A stretch of DNA of 64,000 bases, from assembly GCF_000226565.1 (NCBI RefSeq), contig NC_016041.1, positions 2,108,001 to 2,172,000 of the forward strand, given 5' to 3'. Origin of the DNA: Glaciecola nitratireducens FR1064. GTDB taxonomy: Bacteria; Pseudomonadota; Gammaproteobacteria; Enterobacterales; Alteromonadaceae. Position 1 is the stretch's first letter, and every line of letters starts with the position of its first letter. This document shows positions 26,038 to 35,564 of this stretch, in pieces. Under the pieces are notes generated by a model, which made no database searches, was not told where the DNA came from, and saw only the letters and a program-made list of their open reading frames with translations. A program made the position numbers and the translations under genes.

Positions 26038-28920
26038 ATGCGAAAGCCCATTAATGCTGCAGTTTGTGCAGGATTACTTGCTTTATCGATTGGCACCAGT
26101 CAAGCAAGTTTGCTAATGAAACCCACCTATAATGCAGATTTAGATTATCAATCTCAGATGCTTACCGGTAATTACAACAAAGCCCTGACCCATCCAGACA
26201 CAATTCTTGGCTTTCCAATCGGTCAGAGAGTAGCGACACCAGCACAAATTAATCAATCAATTGAAACTTGGAAGACGCAAACTGATCGCCTCCATGTAAT
26301 TGAGTATGCTAAATCCCATGAAGGCAGACCTCTGCACGCCGTATTTATCTCTAGTCCAAAAAACTTGGAAAAAATGGATGAGATTTTAGCGAAACTAGAT
26401 TCGCTGTCAGACCCCAGAAAAACATCCGATGCAAAAGCCAAGCAAATTATCGATGAATTACCTGCGATAGCCTGGATGGCCTATTCTATACATGGCAATG
26501 AAACATCCGGTGCCGATGCTGCACTAACCTCTATTTATCATTATGCAGCGTCGGAGGATCCTAAAGTACAGCAACTACTTGAAGACATGATTATCGTGAT
26601 CGATCCGATGATGAACCCTGATGGCCGTGACCGTTTTGCAAAATCACTTGAGCAATACAGAGGAACCGCGCCAAATGTAGATGATCAATCCCTACTCCAT
26701 CGCGGAGATTGGCCTTACGGTAGAACGAATCACTACTATTTTGATCTCAACAGAGATTTCGTCTATCTAACGCAGCCTGAAACAAAGGGCAGAGTTAAGC
26801 TCATCAATAAATGGCGCCCTCAGTTGATGATTGATGGCCATGAAATGGGGCCGCAAGACACATATCTAATGGGCCCGCCGAGACAGCCGCTCAATTTTAA
26901 TATTGCACCGAGTGTACAAAAGTGGGCGAAGACCTTTTCAGTTGATCAAGGCGCTGCATTCGATGAAAACGGGTGGCGTTACTACACCGGAGAGTGGTTT
27001 GAGAACTGGTACCCTGGTTATTCGAACTATGCTGAATACAGAGGCTCTATGCATATTCTGTACGAGCAATCGCGCATGGCTGAGGACGGTGTAAGACGTC
27101 CAGAAGGAACTATTCAAACCTATAAAGAGTCCGTGCATCATCAATTTGTTAGCACAATGGCCAATTTAGAATCTTTGCAAAAACACAGTAAGGAAATGTA
27201 TAAAGATTACTGGAGCGATAGAAAATCAATTCTAGATAAAGACAGTCCCTACGCGAATAAAACTTATGTTGTGTTAGCGAATAATAATCAGACTCGCATG
27301 AATACATTGGTTGAAAAGCTTCAGGCTCAAGATATTGAAGTGTATGTTGCTGATAAAGAGTTTAAAGCGAAAGATGCAACGAATCATTTGGGTAAAACAC
27401 AAACAGCAACAGTGCCTAAAGGCAGTTTAATTATCCCTAATCGCCAGCCTGAGGCTCGCCTCTTATCTGCAATTATGGAGTTTGATGCACAAATTTTGCC
27501 TGAAACAGTGCAAGAAGAGCGTCAAAAAATTCTGCGTGAAGGTCAGTCAATAATGTATGACACTTCTGCTTGGAACTTAACCATGATGTACGGTTTGGAG
27601 GCTCTTACTTTGCCGACGAATGTGACAGATGACATAAGTCCGTTCACCAAAAGCAGTCAAGACCAAGTAAAAGCCTCTAAAGACGCAATTGCTTGGGCGG
27701 TAAATGGCGACGATGATGCTTCGGTGGCTTTTGCTGCACGACTTATGGAGCGCGGTGTGCAGGTGCGCGTCATTGATAAAGCAACACAATTGGGAACTGA
27801 AAGTTTAGTGCGAGGTTCAGTTGTTGTGACCATTACTGACAACCTAAATAATGCTAATTTACTGTCTTTAATCAACGAAACGGCAGCTGAAACAGCATTA
27901 TCTATTCAAAATATAAAAACGGGTTATGGCACTGGCGATACACCAGAATGGGGTGGCGAGCACTTCAAGTTACTTACCCAGCCGCAAATTGCGATTCTCG
28001 GGCAGTCTGGTACGAGTAGTAATGATGTTGGTGTAACTTGGTGGAGCTTAGATACACATTTAGGTATTCGTCATACTCAACTAGACTCATCTGCCCTACC
28101 GCGCACCGACTTACGTCGATATAACGTGTTAATAATGCCGAGCGCTTACTCGGTTTCAGATACAACCGCGAATGCGCTAAAAGCGTGGGTTGAACAAGGC
28201 GGCACGTTGATTACGCATGACAACTCAACTCAAGCCATTGCGTCAAAAGAGTTCAGCAAAGTGAAGCTAGTTGACGATATCTTTGAAGATGCCGAGCAGT
28301 ATGACATTGCTCTGCAGCGCAGGTTACTTGCACAAGAGCCATTGGGTGATATGAAAGATTATTTCGCAATGACAGTACAAGAAGACCTCGCATACCCTTG
28401 GGACGATGCGCCGAAAAGACTCAGCAAAGAGGATCTTAAAAAGCGCAACACATGGCAAAAGTTATTTATGCCTGCTGGTGCAATGCTTTCGGGTGACGTT
28501 GACACTCAACATTGGTTAACCTTTGGAACATCAGAGACCTTGCCACTGCTTTATAGTCGCCAACCTGTTTTAGTTGTGCCTGAAAATGCGGAAGCCGTTG
28601 TGACCGTTGGTGTTTATACCGATAAGAAGAAGGTGAAAAAATCGAAAGATGATGATGATGAAAGCAAAGCTATTGGATGGTATACACTGCCTGAAGACAA
28701 AGAAATCAATATTCGCATGAGCGGACTGTTGTGGCCTGAAGCAGCGCAGAGAATTGCTAACTCAGCGTACTTAACGAGAGAAAGTGTCGGTAACGGTCAG
28801 ATTATTATGTTTTCTGGAGAGCCAATATTTAGAGGGGCAACCTTGGGCACGAATCGACTGTTGTTAAATGCAGTTGTGTTCGGTCCCGGTATCGGTACGC
28901 GTCCAAATATAGTGTTATAA
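26038..28920 (+). CDS. Secreted M14-family zinc carboxypeptidase
   Basis: This large exported peptidase has 960 residues and a signal peptide of about 23 residues (ending SQAS). The catalytic domain is N-terminal: SIHGNETSGAD gives the zinc ligands H152 and E155, DPMMNPDGRDRF follows, and then FDLNRDFVYLTQPET and MIDGHEMG (H268 as possible third ligand). The C-terminal half (about 400-960) includes a glutamine-amidotransferase-like segment (NVLIMPSAYSVSD, LKAWVEQGGTLITHDNS) seen in long M14 proteins of marine bacteria. It cleaves C-terminal residues from peptides in the periplasm or outside the cell. AAGGAA precedes the ATG, and a strong terminator follows. Confidence 0.88.
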   Translation: MRKPINAAVCAGLLALSIGTSQASLLMKPTYNADLDYQSQMLTGNYNKALTHPDTILGFPIGQRVATPAQINQSIETWKTQTDRLHVIEYAKSHEGRPLHAVFISSPKNLEKMDEILAKLDSLSDPRKTSDAKAKQIIDELPAIAWMAYSIHGNETSGADAALTSIYHYAASEDPKVQQLLEDMIIVIDPMMNPDGRDRFAKSLEQYRGTAPNVDDQSLLHRGDWPYGRTNHYYFDLNRDFVYLTQPETKGRVKLINKWRPQLMIDGHEMGPQDTYLMGPPRQPLNFNIAPSVQKWAKTFSVDQGAAFDENGWRYYTGEWFENWYPGYSNYAEYRGSMHILYEQSRMAEDGVRRPEGTIQTYKESVHHQFVSTMANLESLQKHSKEMYKDYWSDRKSILDKDSPYANKTYVVLANNNQTRMNTLVEKLQAQDIEVYVADKEFKAKDATNHLGKTQTATVPKGSLIIPNRQPEARLLSAIMEFDAQILPETVQEERQKILREGQSIMYDTSAWNLTMMYGLEALTLPTNVTDDISPFTKSSQDQVKASKDAIAWAVNGDDDASVAFAARLMERGVQVRVIDKATQLGTESLVRGSVVVTITDNLNNANLLSLINETAAETALSIQNIKTGYGTGDTPEWGGEHFKLLTQPQIAILGQSGTSSNDVGVTWWSLDTHLGIRHTQLDSSALPRTDLRRYNVLIMPSAYSVSDTTANALKAWVEQGGTLITHDNSTQAIASKEFSKVKLVDDIFEDAEQYDIALQRRLLAQEPLGDMKDYFAMTVQEDLAYPWDDAPKRLSKEDLKKRNTWQKLFMPAGAMLSGDVDTQHWLTFGTSETLPLLYSRQPVLVVPENAEAVVTVGVYTDKKKVKKSKDDDDESKAIGWYTLPEDKEINIRMSGLLWPEAAQRIANSAYLTRESVGNGQIIMFSGEPIFRGATLGTNRLLLNAVVFGPGIGTRPNIVL

Positions 28921-28970
28921 ACAGCGCTGCGTAAAGTGCAATATCGCTGGGATTACTAGAACAGGATCTA

Positions 28971-28999
28971 AAAGAGCTTCGACTGAAGCTCTTTTTTTT
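28971..28999 (+). terminator. Terminator after M14 peptidase
   Basis: Ten-base arms (28971-28980 and 28985-28994) around GACT, followed by a T-run. Confidence 0.88.
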
Positions 29000-29017
29000 G
29001 ACCGTGAAACATCCTGC

Positions 29018-29077
29018 GTTATTGATATTACCTACGTCATTAATATTCACTACGTTATTGATATTACTTACGTCATT
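29018..29077. repeat. Two 24-base direct repeats, 36-base period
   Basis: The block at 29018-29041 recurs at 29054-29077 with one mismatch (CCTACG versus CTTACG). A 12-base AT-rich spacer between them partly resembles the unit. The second copy runs into the REP-like palindrome at 29071. Confidence 0.75.
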
Positions 29078-29098
29078 CCTGCGCAGGCAGGAACCTCC
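29071..29098. repeat. REP-like palindrome, copy B
   Basis: Core CGTCATTCCTGCG, with 7-bp arms (29076-29082 and 29087-29093) around GCAG. It shares most of its first 24 bases with copy A at 20873-20904. Confidence 0.65.
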
Positions 29099-29132
29099 CA
29101 GCACCACTAGAGAACTCAAGATATCCTTGCCT

Positions 29133-31160
29133 CTACAATTTAAATTTAGAAACAGCCAGCTTCAACGAGTCCATTTGCTCGCCCAATTGATGCGTAGCTC
29201 GATTAGATTCTTTGGTGCTTTGCGCACTGTTATCTGCTAAGTCAACAATGTGCTTTAAACTCTCAACCACATCATCAAGTAAAGCGTCTTGGCTCTGCGT
29301 ATCTGCAACAATCTGACTATTTACGTTTGCAAGCGTTTCGATTATTCCGCGAATATCAGAAACCTCTGTTGTTACTGTTTGCGTAAGAGCAACGCCCTTT
29401 TCAACTTGCTCAGAACCCAAATTAATTGCCTGAACCGCTTCCGTTGCGTCCTTTTGCAGCGCACCGATCATTTGTTCAATTTCTTCCGTGGATTTATGTG
29501 TTCGGGTAGCCAATGTTCTTACCTCATCTGCCACCACGGCGAAGCCCCTGCCTTGCTCACCCGCTCTCGCTGCTTCAATTGCTGCGTTCAACGCCAATAA
29601 ATTAGTCTGTGCCGCAATCGTTTTAATAACGTCTAATATGCCCCCAATTTTATTACTGTTATCACCCAATCGATAGATGACTTGTGCAGATTGTGCTGCC
29701 TGCTCTGCTTGTTCATTTACTTGGCGTCGACTTTGCTCAACCAAAGACATTATGTTGTCAGTTTGCGAAATAGCCCGCGTCATTTGCTCCTTAGATGCTT
29801 CTATCTGACGTAAGTTATTCAAACTGGTTTCTTTCACTTTGAGCGTGTTTGTGGATGTTTTACTAATTTGTTGCTGCTGCATTGCAACTTGCTGCAAACT
29901 TCTATCGCCCATTTCAATAGAACGATTAGTGACATCTGTTAATACCTGTTCTTGCTCGTGAATACTGCCTATTAAGGTTTGTAATGAGTCGATAAGGCGA
30001 TTAACATTTTTCGATAATTCAGCGAATTCATCAGAACCCTCCTCATTCATACGCTGACTTAGATCACCGCTACTGAGTACCTTCAAGCGTTGATTAACCT
30101 CTTTTAAAGGCTTTGCAATAATCCGCGTTGCTATCAGTGCGAGAATAATCGTAGCCGTTATACCTATCATAGACACAACAACATTCTTAATTTCATTACT
30201 TGTCACTGTGTTTAAAATATCTTCCTGACCTTGCAATGTCGCAGCATTAACGCTTTCTGTTAGAGCGGCTAATATTTCATTAGTTTTATTAAGCGCTATG
30301 TTGGCGTCTTGGTAGGACTGATTGATAGCCTCAATTAAGCTCAATCGTTTCATTTGAAGTGCATAGATCCCATTATCGCTAGATAATATTGCTTTCAATT
30401 TCATAAACTGTTGGTTAAAACCATCAACCAAGCCATCATTATCAACTGTCTCAGCGAGTCGATTTAGATAGCTTGCATCAGCCTCAATATTAGTAATATT
30501 GTATTGCATATCATCGATAGTTTGCTGAATATGGTCACGCTCTGAAGCTCTCGCTAATTCTTGGATAAAACCCAGTATCAATGTCAACTTGTTATCAATA
30601 TTGTTGCCCATACCAATAAGTGGTTCTAAATTTGCCTCATTTCCTTCAAGATAACTTAAATCTGCCATAAGGGCGCTTGCTTCATCGGCAACGGCAAGTG
30701 TCGCCCCACTTGAGGTCGTCAGTTGTTTTCTAATCGCTATTATGGTCTCTACGTCCTCAAACATTTTCTCACTGTACGCAATAAACTGAGTGCTCAACTC
30801 AACCGTAGATGAGAGTGTTGCTTCATTCTCAATCGCTACATAATTTTTTAGTGAATTTAGTCCAGCAGTTAAGCTTGCTGAGAGTGTTTCGTAACTTTCT
30901 TTTTGCGCCGAGAGCTGAGTACCTTCGGTTTCAAAATACGCGCTGATGTTGACATTAGATAATGACAAAATATCCATGCGAACATCGGTCATTGCCTTTT
31001 GCATCGGCATTTTTTCTTGAATAACCGTCGACGCTGAATATTTTATATCTTGCAGACCGAAGTACGACATAAAACTGGTTAACAGTAATAAAATCGCGAG
31101 GCCACTAAAGCCGAGGATCATTTTTCGAACAACGGACAGTTGTTTCATCATTTCAGGCAT
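29133..31160 (-). CDS. Methyl-accepting chemotaxis protein
   Basis: This inner-membrane chemoreceptor has 675 residues. A first membrane helix ([21 protein letters not shown]) is followed by a long helical periplasmic sensor region of about 270 residues. The second helix ([20 protein letters not shown]) leads into a HAMP domain starting [22 protein letters not shown]. The signalling domain has the conserved hairpin tip [41 protein letters not shown]. No CheB/CheR-binding pentapeptide is seen at the end. The longer frame starts with TTG; the ATG at 31160 has GAGAG just upstream and is preferred. The ligand is unknown. Confidence 0.92.
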   Translation of the reverse strand: MPEMMKQLSVVRKMILGFSGLAILLLLTSFMSYFGLQDIKYSASTVIQEKMPMQKAMTDVRMDILSLSNVNISAYFETEGTQLSAQKESYETLSASLTAGLNSLKNYVAIENEATLSSTVELSTQFIAYSEKMFEDVETIIAIRKQLTTSSGATLAVADEASALMADLSYLEGNEANLEPLIGMGNNIDNKLTLILGFIQELARASERDHIQQTIDDMQYNITNIEADASYLNRLAETVDNDGLVDGFNQQFMKLKAILSSDNGIYALQMKRLSLIEAINQSYQDANIALNKTNEILAALTESVNAATLQGQEDILNTVTSNEIKNVVVSMIGITATIILALIATRIIAKPLKEVNQRLKVLSSGDLSQRMNEEGSDEFAELSKNVNRLIDSLQTLIGSIHEQEQVLTDVTNRSIEMGDRSLQQVAMQQQQISKTSTNTLKVKETSLNNLRQIEASKEQMTRAISQTDNIMSLVEQSRRQVNEQAEQAAQSAQVIYRLGDNSNKIGGILDVIKTIAAQTNLLALNAAIEAARAGEQGRGFAVVADEVRTLATRTHKSTEEIEQMIGALQKDATEAVQAINLGSEQVEKGVALTQTVTTEVSDIRGIIETLANVNSQIVADTQSQDALLDDVVESLKHIVDLADNSAQSTKESNRATHQLGEQMDSLKLAVSKFKL

Positions 31161-31279
31161 TTTACTCTCTTTACTCTTTTGGTAACTCAATGGAAAACTT
31201 AATTACTGTTTTATGTAAAAACTCATCTTGAAAATTTAGATTTCAAAAGACACTAATGTTTGTCTATTAAACACTGTTT

Positions 31280-31308
31280 TTGAAAGCAATTTCCGCTTAT
31301 CTTATAAA
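31280..31308 (+). promoter_or_regulatory. Putative sigma-70 promoter of fur
   Basis: TTGAAA (31280-31285), a 17-base spacer and TATAAA (31303-31308) form a near-consensus promoter about 74 bases before the fur ATG. Because it overlaps an upstream in-frame TTG, it also argues against that longer start. Confidence 0.65.
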
Positions 31309-31381
31309 TATTACGGCAGACACTGTTAAATCTTTACAACTTACCTATAATATACCTCAAGTTTCAAAAACGAAGTTTCTC

Positions 31382-31810
31382 ATGGACCAAAATAAAGAAT
31401 TAAAAAAAGCAGGACTGAAAGTTACATTACCTCGTTTGAAAATCTTGGAAATTCTTCAAGAACCGCAAAATCAGCACATCAGCGCGGAGGATGTATATAA
31501 AATACTGATTGAGCAAAATGAAGAAATTGGTTTAGCAACCGTTTATCGGGTTTTGAATCAATTTGACGATGCGGGTATTTTAAACCGACATCACTTTGAA
31601 GGCGGTAAATCTGTCTTCGAAATCAGTCATAAAGAGCATCACGATCATTTAGTGTGTTTGAGTTGCGGCAAAGTCTTCGAGTTTGAGGACGATGTGATTG
31701 AAAAACGACAAGATGAAATTGCAGCGAAAAATAACATGAAGCTGACAAATCATAGTTTATACCTTTACGGAGAATGCACCAAAGTAGATTGCGAAAACGC
31801 AGAACAATAA
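31382..31810 (+). CDS. fur: Ferric uptake regulator
   Basis: This 142-residue iron-responsive repressor begins MDQNKELKKAGLKVTLPRLKILEIL. The winged-helix domain contains HISAEDVYKILIEQNEEIGLATVYRVLNQF. The metal-binding dimer domain has HKEHHDHLVCLSCGKVFEF, with the regulatory-site histidines and the CxxC zinc pair, and a C-terminal YGEC motif. The length fits Fur (about 140-150). It is transcribed alone here, from a promoter at 31280. It would control iron uptake, possibly including TonB receptors, although no Fur box was obvious before the receptor in this window. Confidence 0.95.
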   Translation: MDQNKELKKAGLKVTLPRLKILEILQEPQNQHISAEDVYKILIEQNEEIGLATVYRVLNQFDDAGILNRHHFEGGKSVFEISHKEHHDHLVCLSCGKVFEFEDDVIEKRQDEIAAKNNMKLTNHSLYLYGECTKVDCENAEQ

Positions 31811-31889
31811 AGCTTAAACCTGAACGCTAAACTCATTAAACGGTTTACTATGCACTGACTTTCTTTTGAAATGGATTTTAGTGCAAAGC

Positions 31890-31932
31890 CTTTCTAGGCA
31901 AACACTTTTTCAAAAAAGCATTTCCTAGAAAG
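31890..31932. terminator. Inverted repeat between fur and D-aminotransferase genes
   Basis: Nine-base arms CTTTCTAGG / CCTAGAAAG (31890-31898 and 31924-31932) enclose an inner A/T-rich hairpin. It lies between convergent genes. No clean T-run follows, so terminator function is only likely. Confidence 0.45.
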
Positions 31933-31959
31933 ATGTATTGAGCAATGTTGAGCATTGCG

Positions 31960-32817
31960 CTAGCAATTAAATTTGTGCTTGTTATAAGCATTTTGAGCAG
32001 CCATCCATACAGGCCCTTCCCGTCCATCACCTACTAAGTTTCCATCGATTGACAGCACAGGCCCAATTTCCTTGCTAGAACTCGTTATCCAAACCTCGTC
32101 AGCGTCCAATAGCTCATCCAAGGTAATAACGCTTTCCTGCATTTCAAAGTCTGTGTACTGCCGAATAGCATCAATCGCAATGCGCCTTGTGATCCCCGGG
32201 AGCAAATGATTGTCCAAGGGAGGGGTATATATCACTTTATTCTTCACAATAAACACGTTGCACGCCGCAGCTTCAGTAATTTCTTTATCTTCGTTATACA
32301 ATATAATTTCATCAACCCCAGCGTCCTGTCCCTGCTGAAAATGCATCACATTGCCAAGTAAAGACGTGGACTTAATATGGCAACGCTGCCAACGTAAGTC
32401 TTGCCCAGTTGTCACATGAAAACCTTTCACTTTCTCACTAGAAGCGTCTTGACTGGGCGGTGTGTCAAATGCGTAGGCGAACACAGTAGGCGCGATATTT
32501 TTAGGATAAGCATGGAATCGTTTTACATCAGTACCACGGCTCACATGCACATACACGCCCTGAGAAACGGATGTCTGCTGTGAAATAAGCTGATGAATAA
32601 TATCAGCCCAAAGCTCGGTATCAAGTGCATAATTGATCCCAACGTTTTGCAGGCCGTTTTTCATCCTTTCGAGATGTAGGTTTAGCCCGACAGGTTTTCC
32701 TGAATATGTAGGAATGACTTCATAAATGCCGTCACCAAACAAAAACCCCCTATCCATCGGTGAGATTTTCGCTTCGCTGGCATCCACAAACTCGCCATTT
32801 AAATAAACTTTATTCAT
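31960..32817 (-). CDS. dat: D-amino acid transaminase (class IV, PLP)
   Basis: This 285-residue fold-type IV aminotransferase interconverts D-alanine and D-glutamate with their 2-oxo acids. RGFLFGDGIYEV is at residues 23-34. The RxH pair R100/H102 in KRFHAYP is typical of D-amino acid transaminases rather than the branched-chain type. PLP lysine K149 is in CHIKSTSLLGN, and E182 is in ITEAAACNVFI. It is the last gene of a minus-strand unit, 50 bases after pxpC, which suggests a link between D-amino-acid and 5-oxoproline metabolism. Aminodeoxychorismate lyase is a less likely alternative. Confidence 0.85.
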   Translation of the reverse strand: MNKVYLNGEFVDASEAKISPMDRGFLFGDGIYEVIPTYSGKPVGLNLHLERMKNGLQNVGINYALDTELWADIIHQLISQQTSVSQGVYVHVSRGTDVKRFHAYPKNIAPTVFAYAFDTPPSQDASSEKVKGFHVTTGQDLRWQRCHIKSTSLLGNVMHFQQGQDAGVDEIILYNEDKEITEAAACNVFIVKNKVIYTPPLDNHLLPGITRRIAIDAIRQYTDFEMQESVITLDELLDADEVWITSSSKEIGPVLSIDGNLVGDGREGPVWMAAQNAYNKHKFNC

Positions 32818-32867
32818 TGTTTCATTCTTATATTGTTATGTCGGTCCTGCTGTATGGGCCTTGACAT

Positions 32868-33899
32868 TTATTCATCAACACTTGTTTGTGGTTCATTTTG
32901 ACAAAATCTATTCATTTTTACTTGGCGAAGCAACCATTCTTTTCTTGCTGTCAATAAATCACATTCTTCAAATTGAATAGTGCTTCCAGGACGACATTGA
33001 CCTAATTCTGGCAAGTCATTCGCGATAACACTCCCAATTTTAGGGTAGCCACCAATTGTCTGTCTCTCAGCCAACATAATAATAGGTAAGCCAGTCGGTG
33101 TTATTTGAACTGCACCATTGGCAATGCCCTCAGAATATAGCTTAACTGAAACCTGCTCGATAGATTCACCTGTTAATCTTATTCCCATATTGCTCGCCTC
33201 GTTGCTAACAGAAAAGCATTGATTGAAAAAACGAGCCTTCATTTTGTGATCAAATAATGCATGCTGATAGCCCAACACTAGTCGCACAGTATAATGTTTT
33301 GCCAAGCTGGTTGTGGGAAGCGATACTTCCTTTAAGGCTGAACGAGAGGCAGACTGATTAATTTGTTTTTCATGAGCCAATTTAGCTATATCAGGAACAC
33401 CTGATGTTGATGCATTAGCTGTCATCAAAGCCTTGTTTTCATAACTAAGCTCATCACCAATCTGCAGTCCTTTGCCATCTAGTTTTAATCCACCCGTTTT
33501 CTCTCGCATCACGGCACAACAAGAGTTCAAAAACATCGCTGTTTTAAAACGATGGCGACAGGCTATATAATTCCTTGCGCCAAGGCTCGGCTCCATAATT
33601 TGTAGAGTTTCACCTTTTTTCCAAAGCAACTGTTTATTTAATGGCTGACAAATATCACCGATCTTAATAATCGATTGCGCGCCGGTAACTGCAATTTCAA
33701 GATCTTGTGTTGCGACAGCCTTGAAGCCGCCGAGCAAAACTTCAATCGTTGGGTTATTTTCAGCAACCTTCACGATGCTGTTCGCAAGCAAATGGCTGTT
33801 TCTATCAAGCGCCCCAGACTGGGCAAAGCCTTTGTGTTGATGACCTACTCTGCCTAAGTCAGTAAATCGTGCACTCAACCCCGTAGCCAGTATTTTCAT
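32868..33899 (-). CDS. pxpC: 5-oxoprolinase subunit C (KipA-type)
   Basis: This 343-residue protein is the biotin-dependent-carboxyltransferase-like subunit of the prokaryotic ATP-dependent 5-oxoprolinase PxpABC, which opens pyroglutamate to glutamate. It starts MKILATGLSARFTDLGRVGHQHKGFAQSG, matching the family start, and has SGALDRNSHLLANSIV and a late RQTIGGYPKIGSVIANDLPELGQ. The ATG overlaps the pxpB stop (ATGA). A TTG four codons earlier was not used. Pfam CT_A_B domain; the length is slightly above the usual 310-330. Confidence 0.9.
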   Translation of the reverse strand: MKILATGLSARFTDLGRVGHQHKGFAQSGALDRNSHLLANSIVKVAENNPTIEVLLGGFKAVATQDLEIAVTGAQSIIKIGDICQPLNKQLLWKKGETLQIMEPSLGARNYIACRHRFKTAMFLNSCCAVMREKTGGLKLDGKGLQIGDELSYENKALMTANASTSGVPDIAKLAHEKQINQSASRSALKEVSLPTTSLAKHYTVRLVLGYQHALFDHKMKARFFNQCFSVSNEASNMGIRLTGESIEQVSVKLYSEGIANGAVQITPTGLPIIMLAERQTIGGYPKIGSVIANDLPELGQCRPGSTIQFEECDLLTARKEWLLRQVKMNRFCQNEPQTSVDE

Positions 33900-34738
33900 G
33901 AGTTCGCCCAACCAAGATACTCACTCTCAGTAATAGGATAAAACTCAACATAGTCACCCGTTTTCAGCAGTGCTTCAATATCTCCGTGTTCAGAACTAAC
34001 CTTATCTGACGCCTTGAATAAAAGATCGAGCGGCGTATAGCCAATTATATGCCATCCACCCGGCGATTCATCTGGATAAATCGCGGTTTGGCGATCGGCT
34101 ATAGCAACGGCACCTTTGCGTACCTTTAGGCGAGGCTTGCTCAATCTCGGTTGAGATAGCGCTTCGGGCAACTCCCCTAAATAAGCAAAACCAGGCATAA
34201 ATCCAGTCGCATAAACACGGTATGTATTTTCAGAGTGCGAAGTAATAACTTGTTCTTCGCTCATCTTTTTTTCTTGAGCGATTTTAGACAAATCTGTTTC
34301 GGCTGCAGAAAGCTCATAACAAACGGGAATTCTGTGAATACGTTTACTGGGCGATATTGGCACTTCGACATTATGGTTTTTGGCACTGTTTTGTTCAGAG
34401 TCAATTCGTTTGAAGGCGCTCGGCTTTTCTGCCACGAAGTCAGTGATTTGAGTACTTAAATCACTGACTAACTGTCGCAAAAATGCATTTACGCCAAGAT
34501 GGTCTATATCGTAAAGCGAAAACTCGATCATTAAGGATGTGTAAGAAGGAATATATTCGCGAAGCCAATCAGGCTTGTTCGCTAATAATGTGCGTGTCAG
34601 TATTTCAATAATCGTATTTGCTGTTTCTAAGCCTATTGTTGTGTCGTCCACGTACAATATGACACTACAGTCCGAGGCCGTTCTAAATTCGATTATATCG
34701 TTATCATTTTCAATCATCATAATGCTGTCGTCAGCCAT
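33896..34738 (-). CDS. pxpB: 5-oxoprolinase subunit B (KipI-type)
   Basis: This 280-residue protein is the CT_C_D-domain subunit of 5-oxoprolinase. The conserved part is the second half, with YATGFMPGFAYLGELPEALSQPR, the basic stretch RLKVRKGAVAIADRQTAIYP, and SPGGWHIIGYTPLDLLF. The N-terminal half contains the less conserved segment and a hydrophilic insertion around residues 110-140. It lies 12 bases after pxpA and overlaps pxpC by 4 bases, so the three subunits are co-expressed. B. subtilis KipI also inhibits a sporulation kinase, but that role does not apply here. Confidence 0.9.
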   Translation of the reverse strand: MADDSIMMIENDNDIIEFRTASDCSVILYVDDTTIGLETANTIIEILTRTLLANKPDWLREYIPSYTSLMIEFSLYDIDHLGVNAFLRQLVSDLSTQITDFVAEKPSAFKRIDSEQNSAKNHNVEVPISPSKRIHRIPVCYELSAAETDLSKIAQEKKMSEEQVITSHSENTYRVYATGFMPGFAYLGELPEALSQPRLSKPRLKVRKGAVAIADRQTAIYPDESPGGWHIIGYTPLDLLFKASDKVSSEHGDIEALLKTGDYVEFYPITESEYLGWANS

Positions 34739-34750
34739 GTTGGTTGTGCT

Positions 34751-35476
34751 TTATTGCAATAACTCTCTTATTTTTTTAACGGTATGCATTGCCTCTGGCG
34801 TATCACCATGAACGCAAATGGTATCAGCAAAAATGGGCAAAATAGCCCCACTCTCAGTGATGACCTCATTTCTTTGAATAAGACGCCGTGCTTGCTCAAC
34901 TGCGTCATTAGCATTCAACACGGCTCGAGGATGACTGCGAGGCGTTAACAGTCCAGAATCTAAATACAGACGATCAGAAAAAGCTTCAAATATTAAGGTA
35001 ATATCACGCTCTCTAGCTTCAATTCGCAGAGTCTCATTTTCAGTACTAGCCTGAACAACTAAGGGCAAGTTGCAGTAAAAACCAGAAACAGCAGAAAACA
35101 CAACGTTTCTTACCGCTTTATCTGCCATCATATCGTTATAAAGTGCACCGTGAGGTTTAACATAGCTCACTTCTTTACCTTGGCATTTTGCAAGTCCATC
35201 CAAGGTCGCCATTTGGGCTTGAATAATGAGCATCAATTCATTAGGCGGAACCCGCATACTTCTGCGCCCAAAACCCTGTAGATCTGGATAAGAGGGATGA
35301 GCACCAATGAGAACATTATGTTCTGCCGCTAGCTCAATGGTTTTGTGCATCACCGTAGGGTCGCCCGCATGACCACCGCAGGCAACATTTGCCATATCAA
35401 TATAGGGCATTATGTCGCTGTCGGCATCGAACTGCCAATGCCCGTAACTTTCACCTAAATCCGCATTTAATTTCAT
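34751..35476 (-). CDS. pxpA: 5-oxoprolinase subunit A (LamB/YcsF family)
   Basis: This 241-residue subunit begins MKLNADLGESYGHW, the family signature, followed by DIMPYIDMANVACGGHAGDPTVM, IGAHPSYPDLQGFGRRSM and VKPHGALYNDM. These hold the conserved His and Asp residues of the YcsF fold. Together with PxpB and PxpC it forms the 5-oxoprolinase complex in the cytoplasm. The ATG has GGGA four bases upstream; a TTG three codons earlier overlaps that site and was set aside. It is the first gene of the pxpA-B-C-dat unit, divergent from cvfB. Confidence 0.92.
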   Translation of the reverse strand: MKLNADLGESYGHWQFDADSDIMPYIDMANVACGGHAGDPTVMHKTIELAAEHNVLIGAHPSYPDLQGFGRRSMRVPPNELMLIIQAQMATLDGLAKCQGKEVSYVKPHGALYNDMMADKAVRNVVFSAVSGFYCNLPLVVQASTENETLRIEARERDITLIFEAFSDRLYLDSGLLTPRSHPRAVLNANDAVEQARRLIQRNEVITESGAILPIFADTICVHGDTPEAMHTVKKIRELLQ

Positions 35477-35564
35477 AGTTCCCAAATTAAGATTGATGTT
35501 GAAAAATTCAATCCTGTTATACTAAAGCTATAACGTTAAAAAATCATGTAAAAGAGAGTCTTAA

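Noticed and set aside
29133-31160. Chemoreceptor as part of a chemotaxis cluster
   Set aside because: No che genes are nearby; it is a stand-alone receptor gene.
31280-31381. N-terminal extension of Fur from a TTG at 31280
   Set aside because: A near-consensus promoter overlaps this TTG, and the ATG at 31382 gives the normal Fur length.
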